The notes under the pieces are model-generated. The model did not search any database and was not told the origin of the DNA. It saw only the letters and a program-made list of their open reading frames with translations. DNA of 15,507 nt from the NCBI GenBank assembly GCA_037133495.1, contig JBAXOA010000105.1, positions 1 through 15,507 on the forward strand, written 5' to 3'. The stretch is from JAAFHB01 sp037133495 (lineage in GTDB: Bacteria > Bacteroidota > Bacteroidia > Bacteroidales > Prolixibacteraceae). The translations under genes and the position numbers were made by a program. This document shows, in pieces, positions 7,745 to 15,100 of this stretch (position 1 is its first letter; each line of letters opens with the position of its first letter).

Positions 7745-8599
7745 TTATTTTAATTTTTCAATAAGCGCTGAACACATCTCCGTTTTTGAGCTATTCAAGA
7801 TGATGTCGGATTGGGCAACTCCGGATTGTCTCAGCCATTTTTTCCAGAAGTAGGTGATTTTTTCGATTTGCAAAATATCGTTGGCTTTCTTCGCTGAAAT
7901 TCCGGCTACTACCCACTTCGTATTTTGTTCCAGTTGTATCGGCAATAAGCCATATTCTTTAGACTCTGAAATTTGCTTCCAATCCGAAGTATTCAACTCA
8001 TTTAAAAAATGCGTACTGGAGTAAAGGTTTTTGGTTCTGATAACGTGTGCCTGATTTTCAAAATCGAAATAGCCATCCGTCAATATTAATATTTTATTTT
8101 CAAAACCTGACTTACTCAACCCCATTCCATTATCGTGAAGATAAGCCCAAATATCGACTCCAAAATAATTACCGGAAACTTTACCATAAAGAGCGTCCTT
8201 TTTCAGGCTCTCAAGCACCTCAGGCAAAGCGTGAGTCAATGCCATCAGTGATTTATTTTTGTCTTGTATCTCCGTTTCATCTAAATAAAGTTGCAGCAAA
8301 TCTTCATAATGATTAACATTCAATGGACTGTTTTTTTGTGGAATGATTTTTACCGAAAAACGATCTTTTGCAACCAGTACCAAATTACGTCTTGCATTTT
8401 TCTCGAACGCTTTAAAATATTTTTCAATCAAATAAAAGTCTTTATCCAATTGTTCCGGTAAAAGAATACGGTCACTTAAATCTAAAATCACTGTGTAATT
8501 TGTTGATTTTATGTCTGCTTTGGTTTCTATTGCTTCACAAGAGGCAAATAATAACGAAGTTGTGAAAACGAGAATGAGGGTATATGCTAAGTTTTTCAT
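7745..8599 (-). CDS. Lipoprotein with divergent von Willebrand A-like domain
   Basis: This 284-residue protein has a lipoprotein signal peptide ending in the lipobox LFASC, with Cys21 as the lipid anchor. The mature part looks like a vWA fold. A hydrophobic strand TVILDLSDR (36-44) gives a DxSxR version of the MIDAS loop (D40, S42), and a later strand ILILTDGYFDF (170-180) gives the TDG element (D175). A possible middle MIDAS threonine lies near 118-122 (LMALTHAL). The C-terminal helix region (225-284) is unassigned. The upstream gene (four TM segments plus coiled coils) ends 38 nt before this start, so the two are probably co-transcribed. It may bind a partner through a metal ion at the membrane surface. 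The fold call rests on two motifs only. Confidence 0.65.
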   Translation of the reverse strand: MKNLAYTLILVFTTSLLFASCEAIETKADIKSTNYTVILDLSDRILLPEQLDKDFYLIEKYFKAFEKNARRNLVLVAKDRFSVKIIPQKNSPLNVNHYEDLLQLYLDETEIQDKNKSLMALTHALPEVLESLKKDALYGKVSGNYFGVDIWAYLHDNGMGLSKSGFENKILILTDGYFDFENQAHVIRTKNLYSSTHFLNELNTSDWKQISESKEYGLLPIQLEQNTKWVVAGISAKKANDILQIEKITYFWKKWLRQSGVAQSDIILNSSKTEMCSALIEKLK

Positions 8600-8637
8600 G
8601 ATTTCAATTTTTAAAAGTTAAAGTGTCTGCTTTTGAA

Positions 8638-9891
8638 TTATTTTAAGTTAAGAATTCCTGTCTGATTAAACTGCGCCAGAATAAAGTTATTAAAAGTCTC
8701 CTCGCATTTCGCCTTCTCTGCGCTCAAACCAGTACCATTCAGATATTGAAGCCATCCCATGTAAAAACTAGTCAGATTTTGTGATAACACATTTGGGTTT
8801 AGCATACGGCTTTCCAGGTCTCTTTTCAATTTTTCCAACTGGTTAAAAATGCTCTTTATTTGCGTTTCCAACTCGATGATTTTTGCTTCCAGAATCTGGA
8901 GTTCATTTTTCAAAACTTTTATGTCCTCTTTTAGTCCCCTAATGATTAAAGCTGCTTTAAAATCTCCGGTTTTTTTATTTTTTTCTTTGAGCATCATCTC
9001 AAACATATAGCCCCAAACCAGGTAAGCACAAAACCCAAAAAGTAAAACCATGTAAAAGTTTATACTGGAATAAAAATGCCATGCTGCATCCTCAACACCT
9101 GCCATTACTTTCAAATTATGAATTCCTAAATCAATTTTATAAGCCATCAGTGAATCAGTTATTAACGCACCCAAAATAGCCAGACCTACGAGTAACTTTT
9201 TATTCTTACCTTCAATATTGTGAGGAATTAATCCAATGGCAAAAAATAAGAAAGCCCCTAAATAAACAATCAATAAAACTGGTGATAATGTAAAGATTCC
9301 TTTCACATCAAAGATGCTGTCCAAATACAATACAATGTCATCTCCAGCCATCTTGATTATTGTACCGGCATTTCTAAAAAACGAAGCGTAAATTGCTGAA
9401 GCATAGAAAAAAAGCAAGTATAAAGATAACAAGATCGTTAGCGATGCATACATAAAGTACTTTTCCGGTTGGTATCCGGTTTCAATTTTCTTGTCCGCTA
9501 AGTCAATTTTAGTTTGCTGAATTTCATCATTCAATTCTTTTATTTTTTTCTCAATAGACGGTTTTAAAACCTCATTAGCAGTTCTTCGCTCTCCTTCAAC
9601 CTTTTCTTTTTCCTCATGTTTGTCTTGGACTTTCATCTCTGCCTGTTGCTTCAAAAGTTGCTCTTCTTTTTCATTATAGGTCTCTTCAACCAGATGACCA
9701 TCTTTAATCCATTGTAAATTGAGCTTCAGGGATTGGTAATCGCCACGGTTGAACCCGGCTTTTTCAAAGGCATATTCTCTAAAGCTTTTTACACGTTCAA
9801 TTCTTTCTTTCGAAAGAGAATCAATTTGATTTTGCAGTGTTTGATTTGCAGTCTCTACCGCTGCTACTGATTTGATTTCTGTAAGTTCCAT
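8638..9891 (-). CDS. Four-TM membrane protein with flanking coiled coils, unknown family
   Basis: I do not recognise the family of this 417-residue protein. Residues 1-140 are strongly charged and helical and look like coiled coil, especially 68-136 (runs of E, K and Q). Four membrane helices follow at about 145-172, 199-223, 232-252 and 279-300. Then comes another coiled coil at about 313-362 (LKEDIKVLKNELQILEAKI, with heptad leucines and isoleucines) and a C-terminal helix to 417. Both coiled coils should lie on the same side of the membrane, probably the cytosol since four helices return to the starting side. The ATG at 9891 is the only good start. Its partner is probably the vWA-like lipoprotein gene 38 nt downstream. 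The layout suggests a scaffold or mechanical coupling role, but nothing in the sequence proves it. Confidence 0.82.
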   Translation of the reverse strand: MELTEIKSVAAVETANQTLQNQIDSLSKERIERVKSFREYAFEKAGFNRGDYQSLKLNLQWIKDGHLVEETYNEKEEQLLKQQAEMKVQDKHEEKEKVEGERRTANEVLKPSIEKKIKELNDEIQQTKIDLADKKIETGYQPEKYFMYASLTILLSLYLLFFYASAIYASFFRNAGTIIKMAGDDIVLYLDSIFDVKGIFTLSPVLLIVYLGAFLFFAIGLIPHNIEGKNKKLLVGLAILGALITDSLMAYKIDLGIHNLKVMAGVEDAAWHFYSSINFYMVLLFGFCAYLVWGYMFEMMLKEKNKKTGDFKAALIIRGLKEDIKVLKNELQILEAKIIELETQIKSIFNQLEKLKRDLESRMLNPNVLSQNLTSFYMGWLQYLNGTGLSAEKAKCEETFNNFILAQFNQTGILNLK

Positions 9892-10328
9892 AGTGTTTGT
9901 TATTATTGTTTTGAATTGTTTTTATATGAGTTTATGTACAAAAACAATAAAAGGTAACCTTGGAAATAAAGAAAAATTGGATTTTTCTTTTAATTGATGG
10001 ATAATCCGGTCCAGCACCAATGGAATATCCATTTGTAAATCACCTATCCCGATTCAGAAACTAAGCCTTGGATGGTAGCTTTTTGGGGCAATCATTGCAA
10101 TGTTCTCTATTGATTATATCTTCAGCAAAAAGAAAATTTGATCGGAAAAAGTTCAGATATCTGTGCGAAAGTTCGTTTAAATTTATGCGAATTAGTATGT
10201 TATTGATTTTCGCAAAATGTCATAAATTTTACAACTTAACTTTAACCATCTACCCTTTTGGTTCAATATTGGGGAGGATTTTATTCAAGTTATCCCTAAG
10301 GGAGAAGATTTAAGACTTAAATGTTTAA
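9892..10328. other. 437-nt gap with no convincing gene
   Basis: This stretch separates the start of the four-TM protein gene from the stop of the glycosylase-like gene. It should hold the promoter of the leftward four-TM gene and the 3' end of the glycosylase transcript. Visible structure is limited to an AT-only-stemmed hairpin (10-bp arms 9968-9977 and 9981-9990, loop TGG) and a small 7-bp palindrome at 10308-10322. An 81-codon rightward frame at 10068-10313 looks random in composition. Confidence 0.6.
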
Positions 10329-10982
10329 CTATTCATTAAAAAAGCCAAATTTGTCTCTATAAAATTCTATTTTAAATTGTTTTATTGGAGCTTCAAAGTG
10401 CTGATAGCGATCTATATTATTCAAATATGGCGCTGATCTAGCAATGCCTCTATTCGCATTATTTGATGGAGAATACAATACTACAGCTCTAATCTCTCTC
10501 CCAAATACATTGCTTTTTATCATAAATTGACTCGTTTGTTGGTTAAAAGTATCTGTATATTTAATTCCAAACCTTTCAACAAAAAGTTTTGCAGCATTAT
10601 TTACTCCAAAACGGGATGTAAAATATATCGTATTAATATTACTATGAATTAGCCCTTCCTGTATCTGCACGCCATTGTCAATTAGATTGTACAATTTTGA
10701 GTCTTCAGTAACATATTCATTTTCTCTGTCACATTGCCGGATAATATCGGTTATTGATACTCCGTAATTTCGGAATGTGGTTAAAATTTGATGCCGATTC
10801 CCAAATTGGTGATTTGGGAATGACAAAGAAAGAATATCCCAAAAACTGCCCATGTTCCCATAAAAAAAATCGATATTAAAATTCACAACTCTATGTGGAT
10901 GAATAGTCCCAATTATAAGTTTTGTGCTTTCTGGTAAAATTGGGTATTGATCAATATATCTGTGGAAGGTTGTTACTGGCAT
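10329..10982 (-). CDS. Uracil/hypoxanthine-DNA glycosylase superfamily-like protein
   Basis: This 217-residue protein resembles small DNA-deoxyinosine/uracil-DNA glycosylases. The first active-site strand-loop reads LIIGTIHPHR (22-31), comparable to the GT.P loop of the family. The FYYG..NRFW-type segment appears as FFYGNMGSFWDIL (39-51). GVSITDII (74-81) matches the usual G.ygl.D.i helix start. The second active-site motif appears as VVLYSPSNNANRG (167-179), like the LPSTSPAN loop. Such enzymes remove deaminated bases from DNA as the first step of base excision repair. The Asn normally found in NRFW is Ser (GSFW), so activity or specificity may differ. No iron-sulphur cysteine cluster is seen, which argues against family 4/5 enzymes. 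It lies 90 nt after the WYL-linked operon on the same strand, and the functional link is unproven. Confidence 0.6.
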   Translation of the reverse strand: MPVTTFHRYIDQYPILPESTKLIIGTIHPHRVVNFNIDFFYGNMGSFWDILSLSFPNHQFGNRHQILTTFRNYGVSITDIIRQCDRENEYVTEDSKLYNLIDNGVQIQEGLIHSNINTIYFTSRFGVNNAAKLFVERFGIKYTDTFNQQTSQFMIKSNVFGREIRAVVLYSPSNNANRGIARSAPYLNNIDRYQHFEAPIKQFKIEFYRDKFGFFNE

Positions 10983-11072
10983 GAGTAAAAAATATTGCTG
11001 GTTAATTAATTGAATATGTCCATGTTAGCACATTAGAACAATAAAGTTAATTTAATAAAGAAAAGAGTATGT

Positions 11073-11369
11073 TTAAATTTTTGTCCAAATACTTGGATGG
11101 TTTAAAAGTGCCCACTTATACGATCTAGCAGTACCCGGATAATTACTTGTTAAATAATTTTTAGCTCTGGCTTCAATACATTTACAGATTTCTTTTTTTG
11201 ATTGAGGATATAGATTGTGTTGAGTAGCTTCTTTGGGAATCCATATTATCTTTTCATCCATTACTTCGTAACTTAACTGACGGTTTTTAAAAGTCATTAA
11301 TTCTATATGTCCGGAATTGGCTACAATTCTAATCCAAAGATTTTCGCAATCATTCATGGTTTTGGTCAT
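11073..11369 (-). CDS. Hypothetical 98-residue protein coupled to WYL regulator
   Basis: I recognise no family. It has no signal peptide or membrane segment. The N-terminal half (LWIRIVANSGHIEL, then MDEKIIWIPK) looks beta-rich, and the C-terminal half has a KKEICKCIEARAKNYL helix (58-73) and an aromatic tail (SYKW, SIWTKI). The ATG at 11369 lies 2 nt after the TAA of the WYL regulator gene, so translation is probably coupled and the two proteins may work together. A DNA-mimic, co-regulator or small adaptor are all open possibilities. The gene call itself rests on the tight spacing and the intact frame. Confidence 0.7.
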   Translation of the reverse strand: MTKTMNDCENLWIRIVANSGHIELMTFKNRQLSYEVMDEKIIWIPKEATQHNLYPQSKKEICKCIEARAKNYLTSNYPGTARSYKWALLNHPSIWTKI

Positions 11370-11371
11370 AA

Positions 11372-12436
11372 TTAGTGATTTATTAAAATTAATTCTCTCA
11401 ATTGTATCGGCTCAATTACTTGAATGTCATTGGAATGTTTATTCAGGAATGATTTAAGTTCCAAATCAATCTCAAGTTTTAGTTCAATTTCTAACTGTTT
11501 ATTTAATTGGTCATCTTTTATGACCCGCTGACTGGAATGAATCGGATATGCTTTCAAATAAGGATACATCCAGGACCCATTAACAGTTCTCAAAACAATC
11601 CGTTCAGGTGCAAGATACGGTTTATTCAAGTTGATACGGTGAACACCCAATGAATCCTTGAAATAATCTGAGGGGTTAAAACCTTTGGGTGGATCTGGTA
11701 CATAATATTCTTCAATCGGAATGATTTTGTCCAATCGATCCAAGGCGTAAACTCTTAGTTCATTGAGCGCAGGCCATCGGAACGGGGCATTGGAATTCAT
11801 CTCGTAGGCCAGCAGATACCAACCCGAAATCCATCCATTACTGTATTCTTTCAGCAGTAGCGGTAGTAAGCGAATTTTCTTGGATTTGCCCGGCTGATCA
11901 ATTTTGTGATGATGGGCATAAATCAACTGCCGTTTCTGAATACTTGAAAGGATGATGGAATAGTTGTCTCTACCAGCAAAAATTCCATCCTTTATCAGGC
12001 TCACAGGCTTCCATGGAACTCCACTATCTTCTTCAGCACTCATGAATGCAATTAGAGCTCTTAGCCGATTGGCAAGGCCATCATCAATAATGTGACTGCT
12101 AAAAGCAAAGAGATTTGCCAGCATATGCCAATCTTCCGTCTTGAGGCTCATTACAGGATTAAAAAGCGTGTATGGATTTCCTTGAGGGTCTTTCAGAACG
12201 CGATACCGATCATTCTGTTTGATGACATAGTCGACAATTATTCTTTGGCCAACTCCACGGTCGATGTTGTATTTCTCGTTCAGAGCCAGGTTGTATTGTT
12301 TCAAATCTTCACGAAAGGTCCTTGCTGAAAGAAAATACTCATTCTCATAGAGATCAATCCACTCCTTTCTGGTCCTATTTCCTTTGGGATCAGAAAGGAC
12401 CTCCTCAAGTTTAATCAGTCTCTCGTAATTTTTCAT
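11372..12436 (-). CDS. WYL domain-containing transcription regulator
   Basis: This 354-residue protein has the usual order of this family. The N-terminal winged helix-turn-helix is at about 3-80 (RTRKEWIDLY then a recognition helix around SARTFREDLKQYN, 38-49). A helical bridge follows (98-150). The WYL domain spans about 158-242, with the QKRQLIYAHHH strand, the conserved R189-LLPL stretch, the GWYLLAY segment (205-211, in place of WYL) and the LRVYALDRLDKI strand (227-238). A WCX-like C-terminal extension covers 276-350. WYL domains sense ligands, often nucleotides or single-stranded nucleic acid, and many control phage-defence or DNA-damage genes. It lies fourth in a five-gene tight cluster and likely regulates its own operon. 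No operator could be picked out with confidence. Confidence 0.9.
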   Translation of the reverse strand: MKNYERLIKLEEVLSDPKGNRTRKEWIDLYENEYFLSARTFREDLKQYNLALNEKYNIDRGVGQRIIVDYVIKQNDRYRVLKDPQGNPYTLFNPVMSLKTEDWHMLANLFAFSSHIIDDGLANRLRALIAFMSAEEDSGVPWKPVSLIKDGIFAGRDNYSIILSSIQKRQLIYAHHHKIDQPGKSKKIRLLPLLLKEYSNGWISGWYLLAYEMNSNAPFRWPALNELRVYALDRLDKIIPIEEYYVPDPPKGFNPSDYFKDSLGVHRINLNKPYLAPERIVLRTVNGSWMYPYLKAYPIHSSQRVIKDDQLNKQLEIELKLEIDLELKSFLNKHSNDIQVIEPIQLRELILINH

Positions 12437-12473
12437 AGGTCAGGTGAGCAGAATAAATTCAACAATAAATCAA

Positions 12474-12857
12474 TTATAACAATACCTTCCTTTGAATTGT
12501 AGTAGGAATCGTCCCTCTTAGTCTGGCAAATCCACCAATTGTATCGGGATAATTCTCCCGCTCATCAAAAATAGTAAATCCAACTAATATTTCATTACCT
12601 GACAATTGGATGCAATTAATCTGATGAACAAAAAAACCAATCCCTTGAAAATCCATTTCGTTCAAAGGAAACAACTCACACTCCCGAACCTTGAACTCAG
12701 GAAACTTAACTTCAAAACGCAACATGTGAAGACCATCATCAGTCGTAATAAGATCGCAGCACCCTTGACTATTTGATAAAACATATGGATAGCCAAAGAG
12801 GTAGTTTAATTGGATCTTGCCTTTCATGCAGGTAACAGCCACTTTTGTAGTCTTCAT
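12474..12857 (-). CDS. Hypothetical protein, second of a tandem paralogue pair
   Basis: This 127-residue protein has no known family that I can name. It aligns without gaps, at a fixed offset of four residues, with the protein coded just upstream (13267-12863). Shared anchors are DGL (41-43 here), a VKFP strand end (50-53), an LS..E(I/L)(L/I)V.F..F strand (85-97) and RL.G (112-115). The pattern of alternating hydrophobic residues suggests a mostly beta domain. There is no signal peptide or membrane segment, so it should be cytosolic. It starts 5 nt after its paralogue's stop and ends 37 nt before the WYL regulator. The pair probably arose by old duplication and may form a heterodimer. Confidence 0.78.
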   Translation of the reverse strand: MKTTKVAVTCMKGKIQLNYLFGYPYVLSNSQGCCDLITTDDGLHMLRFEVKFPEFKVRECELFPLNEMDFQGIGFFVHQINCIQLSGNEILVGFTIFDERENYPDTIGGFARLRGTIPTTIQRKVLL

Positions 12858-12862
12858 ACCAG

Positions 12863-13267
12863 TTAACGATTAGCCGGGATGGCAGTTTCGGATAAGTCAT
12901 ATAGACAATTTCCACCAAACTCAAAGTCAGTCCTCCCCTGCAAGCGACCAATGACAAAATAGTTATTGGTGTCCAATTCTATAATCTCAAACATACTGAA
13001 CTGAACAATTAATTCGCGCTCCGACAACTTAACAGCATAGCTATTCCATGCGCGATGTTTTCCCTCGTCTTCAACCGGCTGCAAAATATGTATGGAAACT
13101 TCTTCGTCTATGTCTGCATTGGGGAACTTCACATCAAAAACAATCCTCAACAATCCATCGATATCCTTATATAACTTACACGAAGTTAGATAATTATCGT
13201 GAATTGCATTCTCATCATCATCGATGTAGCGAACGAGGACTTTCCCTTGCATTATTAATTTTTCCAT
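12863..13267 (-). CDS. Hypothetical protein, first of a tandem paralogue pair
   Basis: This 134-residue protein shares an ungapped core with the next gene: DGL at 37-39, VKFP at 46-49, LSERELIVQFSMF at 81-93 and RLQG at 108-111. It is acidic in the middle (DADIDEEV-like stretch near 50-58) where the paralogue is not, so the two have diverged strongly. The predicted content is mostly beta, and the protein has no export signal. The ATG at 13267 is followed by a second in-frame ATG five codons later, which could also serve. It lies 38 nt after the 211-residue gene. Function is unknown. Confidence 0.78.
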   Translation of the reverse strand: MEKLIMQGKVLVRYIDDDENAIHDNYLTSCKLYKDIDGLLRIVFDVKFPNADIDEEVSIHILQPVEDEGKHRAWNSYAVKLSERELIVQFSMFEIIELDTNNYFVIGRLQGRTDFEFGGNCLYDLSETAIPANR

Positions 13268-13305
13268 TTTGAATAAATTTTAATGTTACACTTAAAATAG
13301 CCAAC

Positions 13306-13941
13306 TTAGGATTCCAGGTATTCCATCAAATCATCTGCAACCTCTACCGGTTTATGAAGCACAAGATGGCCACCTTCATCGGTTGCGAACAAATCGTGAA
13401 AATAGGTCATGGGCTCACCATTCAAAGTTAGATCAGCGACGCTTTCCAACACACTCGTTAATTTTTTATTGAAATCTTTCACCCATTTAATGGCGGTTTG
13501 ATCATCACACCCTGTCGCAAGTCGATAGAATGCTGCCAATTGGTCCTTATAGACTAAATATCCATTTGTTTCTTCAATGATCTTTTGTACTTCCACTGGA
13601 AGAACTTTTCCTTGAATTGATGGATTTGGAATATTTAACATGCCCCCTTCCAGATGTGTTTCCAGGTAAAATTGTACGATCAGAAAGCACAGCGATTCAT
13701 GCGTATAATCCACCAGAGCCTCTATTCGCGACTTTAAGCTGACTTTCAGTTTATGAAATGGACTTGTGGATCTCTGGGCTAAAATGAATTTAGGACCCTG
13801 CGGAGTATCATAGTACAAGTAATAAAAATACTTGTATTGCGAATCCCATTCATCCGGGTATTTAACTGACTTCCTTGCTAGTTCAACTAAGGCAGGATTG
13901 TCAGTACGTTTAAGGTAGACTTCGTAAAGTGTTTTGTTCAT
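13306..13941 (-). CDS. Hypothetical helical protein, first gene of the WYL-linked cluster
   Basis: I recognise no family in this 211-residue protein. The N-terminal third has an aromatic patch (YKYFYYLYYD, about 37-46) and a basic segment (HKLKVSLKSR). The rest looks mostly helical, with no signal peptide or clear membrane span. A GCDDQTAIKWVKDFNKKL helix (144-161) and an acidic C-terminus (VADDLMEYLES) are visible. It is the promoter-proximal gene of the leftward cluster, 38 nt before the paralogue pair. The promoter should lie in 13942-14040, between this gene and the palindrome, but I could not find a clear Bacteroidota -33/-7 pair. Confidence 0.78.
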   Translation of the reverse strand: MNKTLYEVYLKRTDNPALVELARKSVKYPDEWDSQYKYFYYLYYDTPQGPKFILAQRSTSPFHKLKVSLKSRIEALVDYTHESLCFLIVQFYLETHLEGGMLNIPNPSIQGKVLPVEVQKIIEETNGYLVYKDQLAAFYRLATGCDDQTAIKWVKDFNKKLTSVLESVADLTLNGEPMTYFHDLFATDEGGHLVLHKPVEVADDLMEYLES

Positions 13942-14040
13942 GGTTTAAAAATGAGTTACGCCTTTATAGTGACGGCCAAAGCATAGTACAAGATTCAGGC
14001 ACATAAAATATTGGAGCCATGGGCTTTGGATTAAATTGAA

Positions 14041-14097
14041 TGCAATGGTATGATTTTATTTGGCAAAGACTTTGCCAAATAAAATCATACCATTGCA
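14041..14097. repeat. Perfect 57-nt palindrome (28-bp arms, 1-nt centre)
   Basis: The left arm is 14041-14068, the centre is a single A at 14069, and the right arm is 14070-14097; every base of the arms pairs. The arms start with TGCAATGG, and the centre reads GGCAAAG-A-CTTTGCC. It has no T tract, so it is not a typical intrinsic terminator. It lies about 100 nt upstream of the 13941 gene start and next to a gene remnant. It could be a small mobile-element or transposon end, a cruciform or regulator-binding site, or a fold-back artefact of sequencing or assembly. Confidence 0.95.
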
Positions 14098-14149
14098 CAA
14101 TTAAAACATACAACTATGTATCTATCCAATTTCATCTTGCCACCACTAG

Positions 14150-14278
14150 CTCGCCAGATCCCTTACCATGGCTCAAAAAGAGGAACTCAAAAAATGGTTG
14201 TTGGAATATTGCAAACTCGACACCATGGCGATGGTCATTATTTGCGAGTACCGGAAAAATTTAACTAATACGAAGTAA
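14150..14278 (+). pseudogene. C-terminal remnant resembling DUF2779 (RecB/Cas4-like nuclease-associated) proteins
   Basis: The frame opens after a TAG at 14147-14149 and ends with TAA at 14276-14278. From the ATG at 14168 it codes 36 residues, ending in WLLEYCKLDTMAMVII then CEYRK. From memory of the family, this matches the extreme C-terminus of DUF2779 proteins (ALL.YCELDTLAMV.I.E). Those are several hundred residues long, so nearly the whole gene is missing. The perfect palindrome lies 52 nt upstream, which suggests deletion or insertion at this spot. The next gene starts 3 nt after the stop, as if the two were once co-transcribed. The family match rests on one motif. Confidence 0.55.
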
Positions 14279-14281
14279 GCT

Positions 14282-14578
14282 ATGAACAAAAAATTGAATT
14301 CGTTGGCCTGGAGTTTGGCATTTGTATTAATCTATGTCTATGCCACCTATGGAATTACCCGGTTAATTTGGAAAACAAAGGATTTGTGTTTATTGGAGGA
14401 CCGCACTAAATTTTTAGGCTATATGCTAATTGTATTCAGTCTGGTCTACATCATCGCGATCTACCATATCGTAGGCCCTCACCGTGTCGATTGGTTTTAT
14501 CAGGTGTTTATTCTATTTCATGTGATCTACCTAATACTTGGCTGCCTGGTGAACTTGTTTGCGAAAAAAAGGGAGTAG
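14282..14578 (+). CDS. Small three-TM membrane protein, unknown
   Basis: This 98-residue protein has three hydrophobic helices at about 8-29, 44-64 and 71-92, with short charged loops (KTKDLC..EDRTK and GPHRVD) and a basic C-terminus AKKRE. No family is recognised. The ATG at 14282 comes 3 nt after the stop of the DUF2779-like remnant. It is the only rightward gene in this part with a convincing protein composition. A two-way terminator lies about 295 nt downstream. Confidence 0.72.
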   Translation: MNKKLNSLAWSLAFVLIYVYATYGITRLIWKTKDLCLLEDRTKFLGYMLIVFSLVYIIAIYHIVGPHRVDWFYQVFILFHVIYLILGCLVNLFAKKRE

Positions 14579-14872
14579 GGTTGGAAATTATGCATGATAG
14601 CGTTTTGGGGGGTTGCAAAGGTGGGCTTTTCAGCACAAACGTTCACGCGGAAAACTGAACTTTCTGTTACCACAAAACTGTGCATTCTTATTTACCGATT
14701 ACAGCCTATTGCAAGGGTTAACTTGAGTATCATTTTAAGATCATTAATCTTGTAAATTTTTTCATTGACCATTTCCCCATTAGCAATTGACCATTGTACA
14801 TTTTTTTAATTGTTCAATTCGGATATGTAGTTCATAAAATAACGTAAATCATTCCGAAATCAAGTTTGGCCT
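14579..14872. other. Non-coding stretch
   Basis: I see no gene in these 294 nt. It holds a pair of direct 10-mers (ATTGACCATT at 14764-14773 and 14786-14795) and AT-rich runs. It is probably 3' untranslated or scar DNA between convergent transcripts. Confidence 0.5.
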
Positions 14873-14920
14873 AACAAAAAATCCCCGCAGCATTTAAAAA
14901 TACTGCGGGGATTTTTTGTT
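14873..14920. terminator. Two-way intrinsic terminator
   Basis: The perfect 18-bp arms lie at 14873-14890 and 14903-14920, with a 12-nt loop. The stem has a GC-rich core (CCCCGCAG / CTGCGGGG) and is flanked by an A run on the left and a T run on the right, so it ends transcripts on both strands. It sits between the rightward small membrane protein and the leftward oxidoreductase. Confidence 0.92.
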
Positions 14921-15100
14921 TCATAATACCACCAACAAATCGCCCAAAAAGAACAGACGATCAATTAATCAACTAGATCAGACCATTATAAAGTTAAACC
15001 AGGAGGCCGGGCAGTACAAGTCAATCAGTGTTACTGTAAAGGCTAAAATCCATCCTGTACGCAAACCTCTGCCCGGAAAGTCTTCCTGGGTAAGAAAGCC

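Noticed and set aside
9968..9990. 10-bp hairpin upstream of the four-TM gene as a possible terminator or riboswitch
   Set aside because: The stem is nearly all A/T with a 3-nt loop and no gene ends next to it in a fitting direction. It could arise by chance in such AT-rich DNA.
10068..10313. 81-codon rightward frame in the gap before the four-TM gene
   Set aside because: Its composition looks random, it has no motif or neighbour in that direction, and it runs against all surrounding genes.
12769..12957. 62-codon leftward frame across the junction of the paralogue pair
   Set aside because: It overlaps both paralogue genes in another frame, and those two have homologous, well-formed products.
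14040..14264. 74-codon rightward frame starting at the palindrome
   Set aside because: Its first third is the palindrome itself and the rest is an out-of-frame reading of the DUF2779-like remnant.
14764..14795. Direct repeat of ATTGACCATT as a possible target-site duplication
   Set aside because: The copies are only 12 nt apart with nothing between them that looks like a mobile element; slippage or chance is enough.
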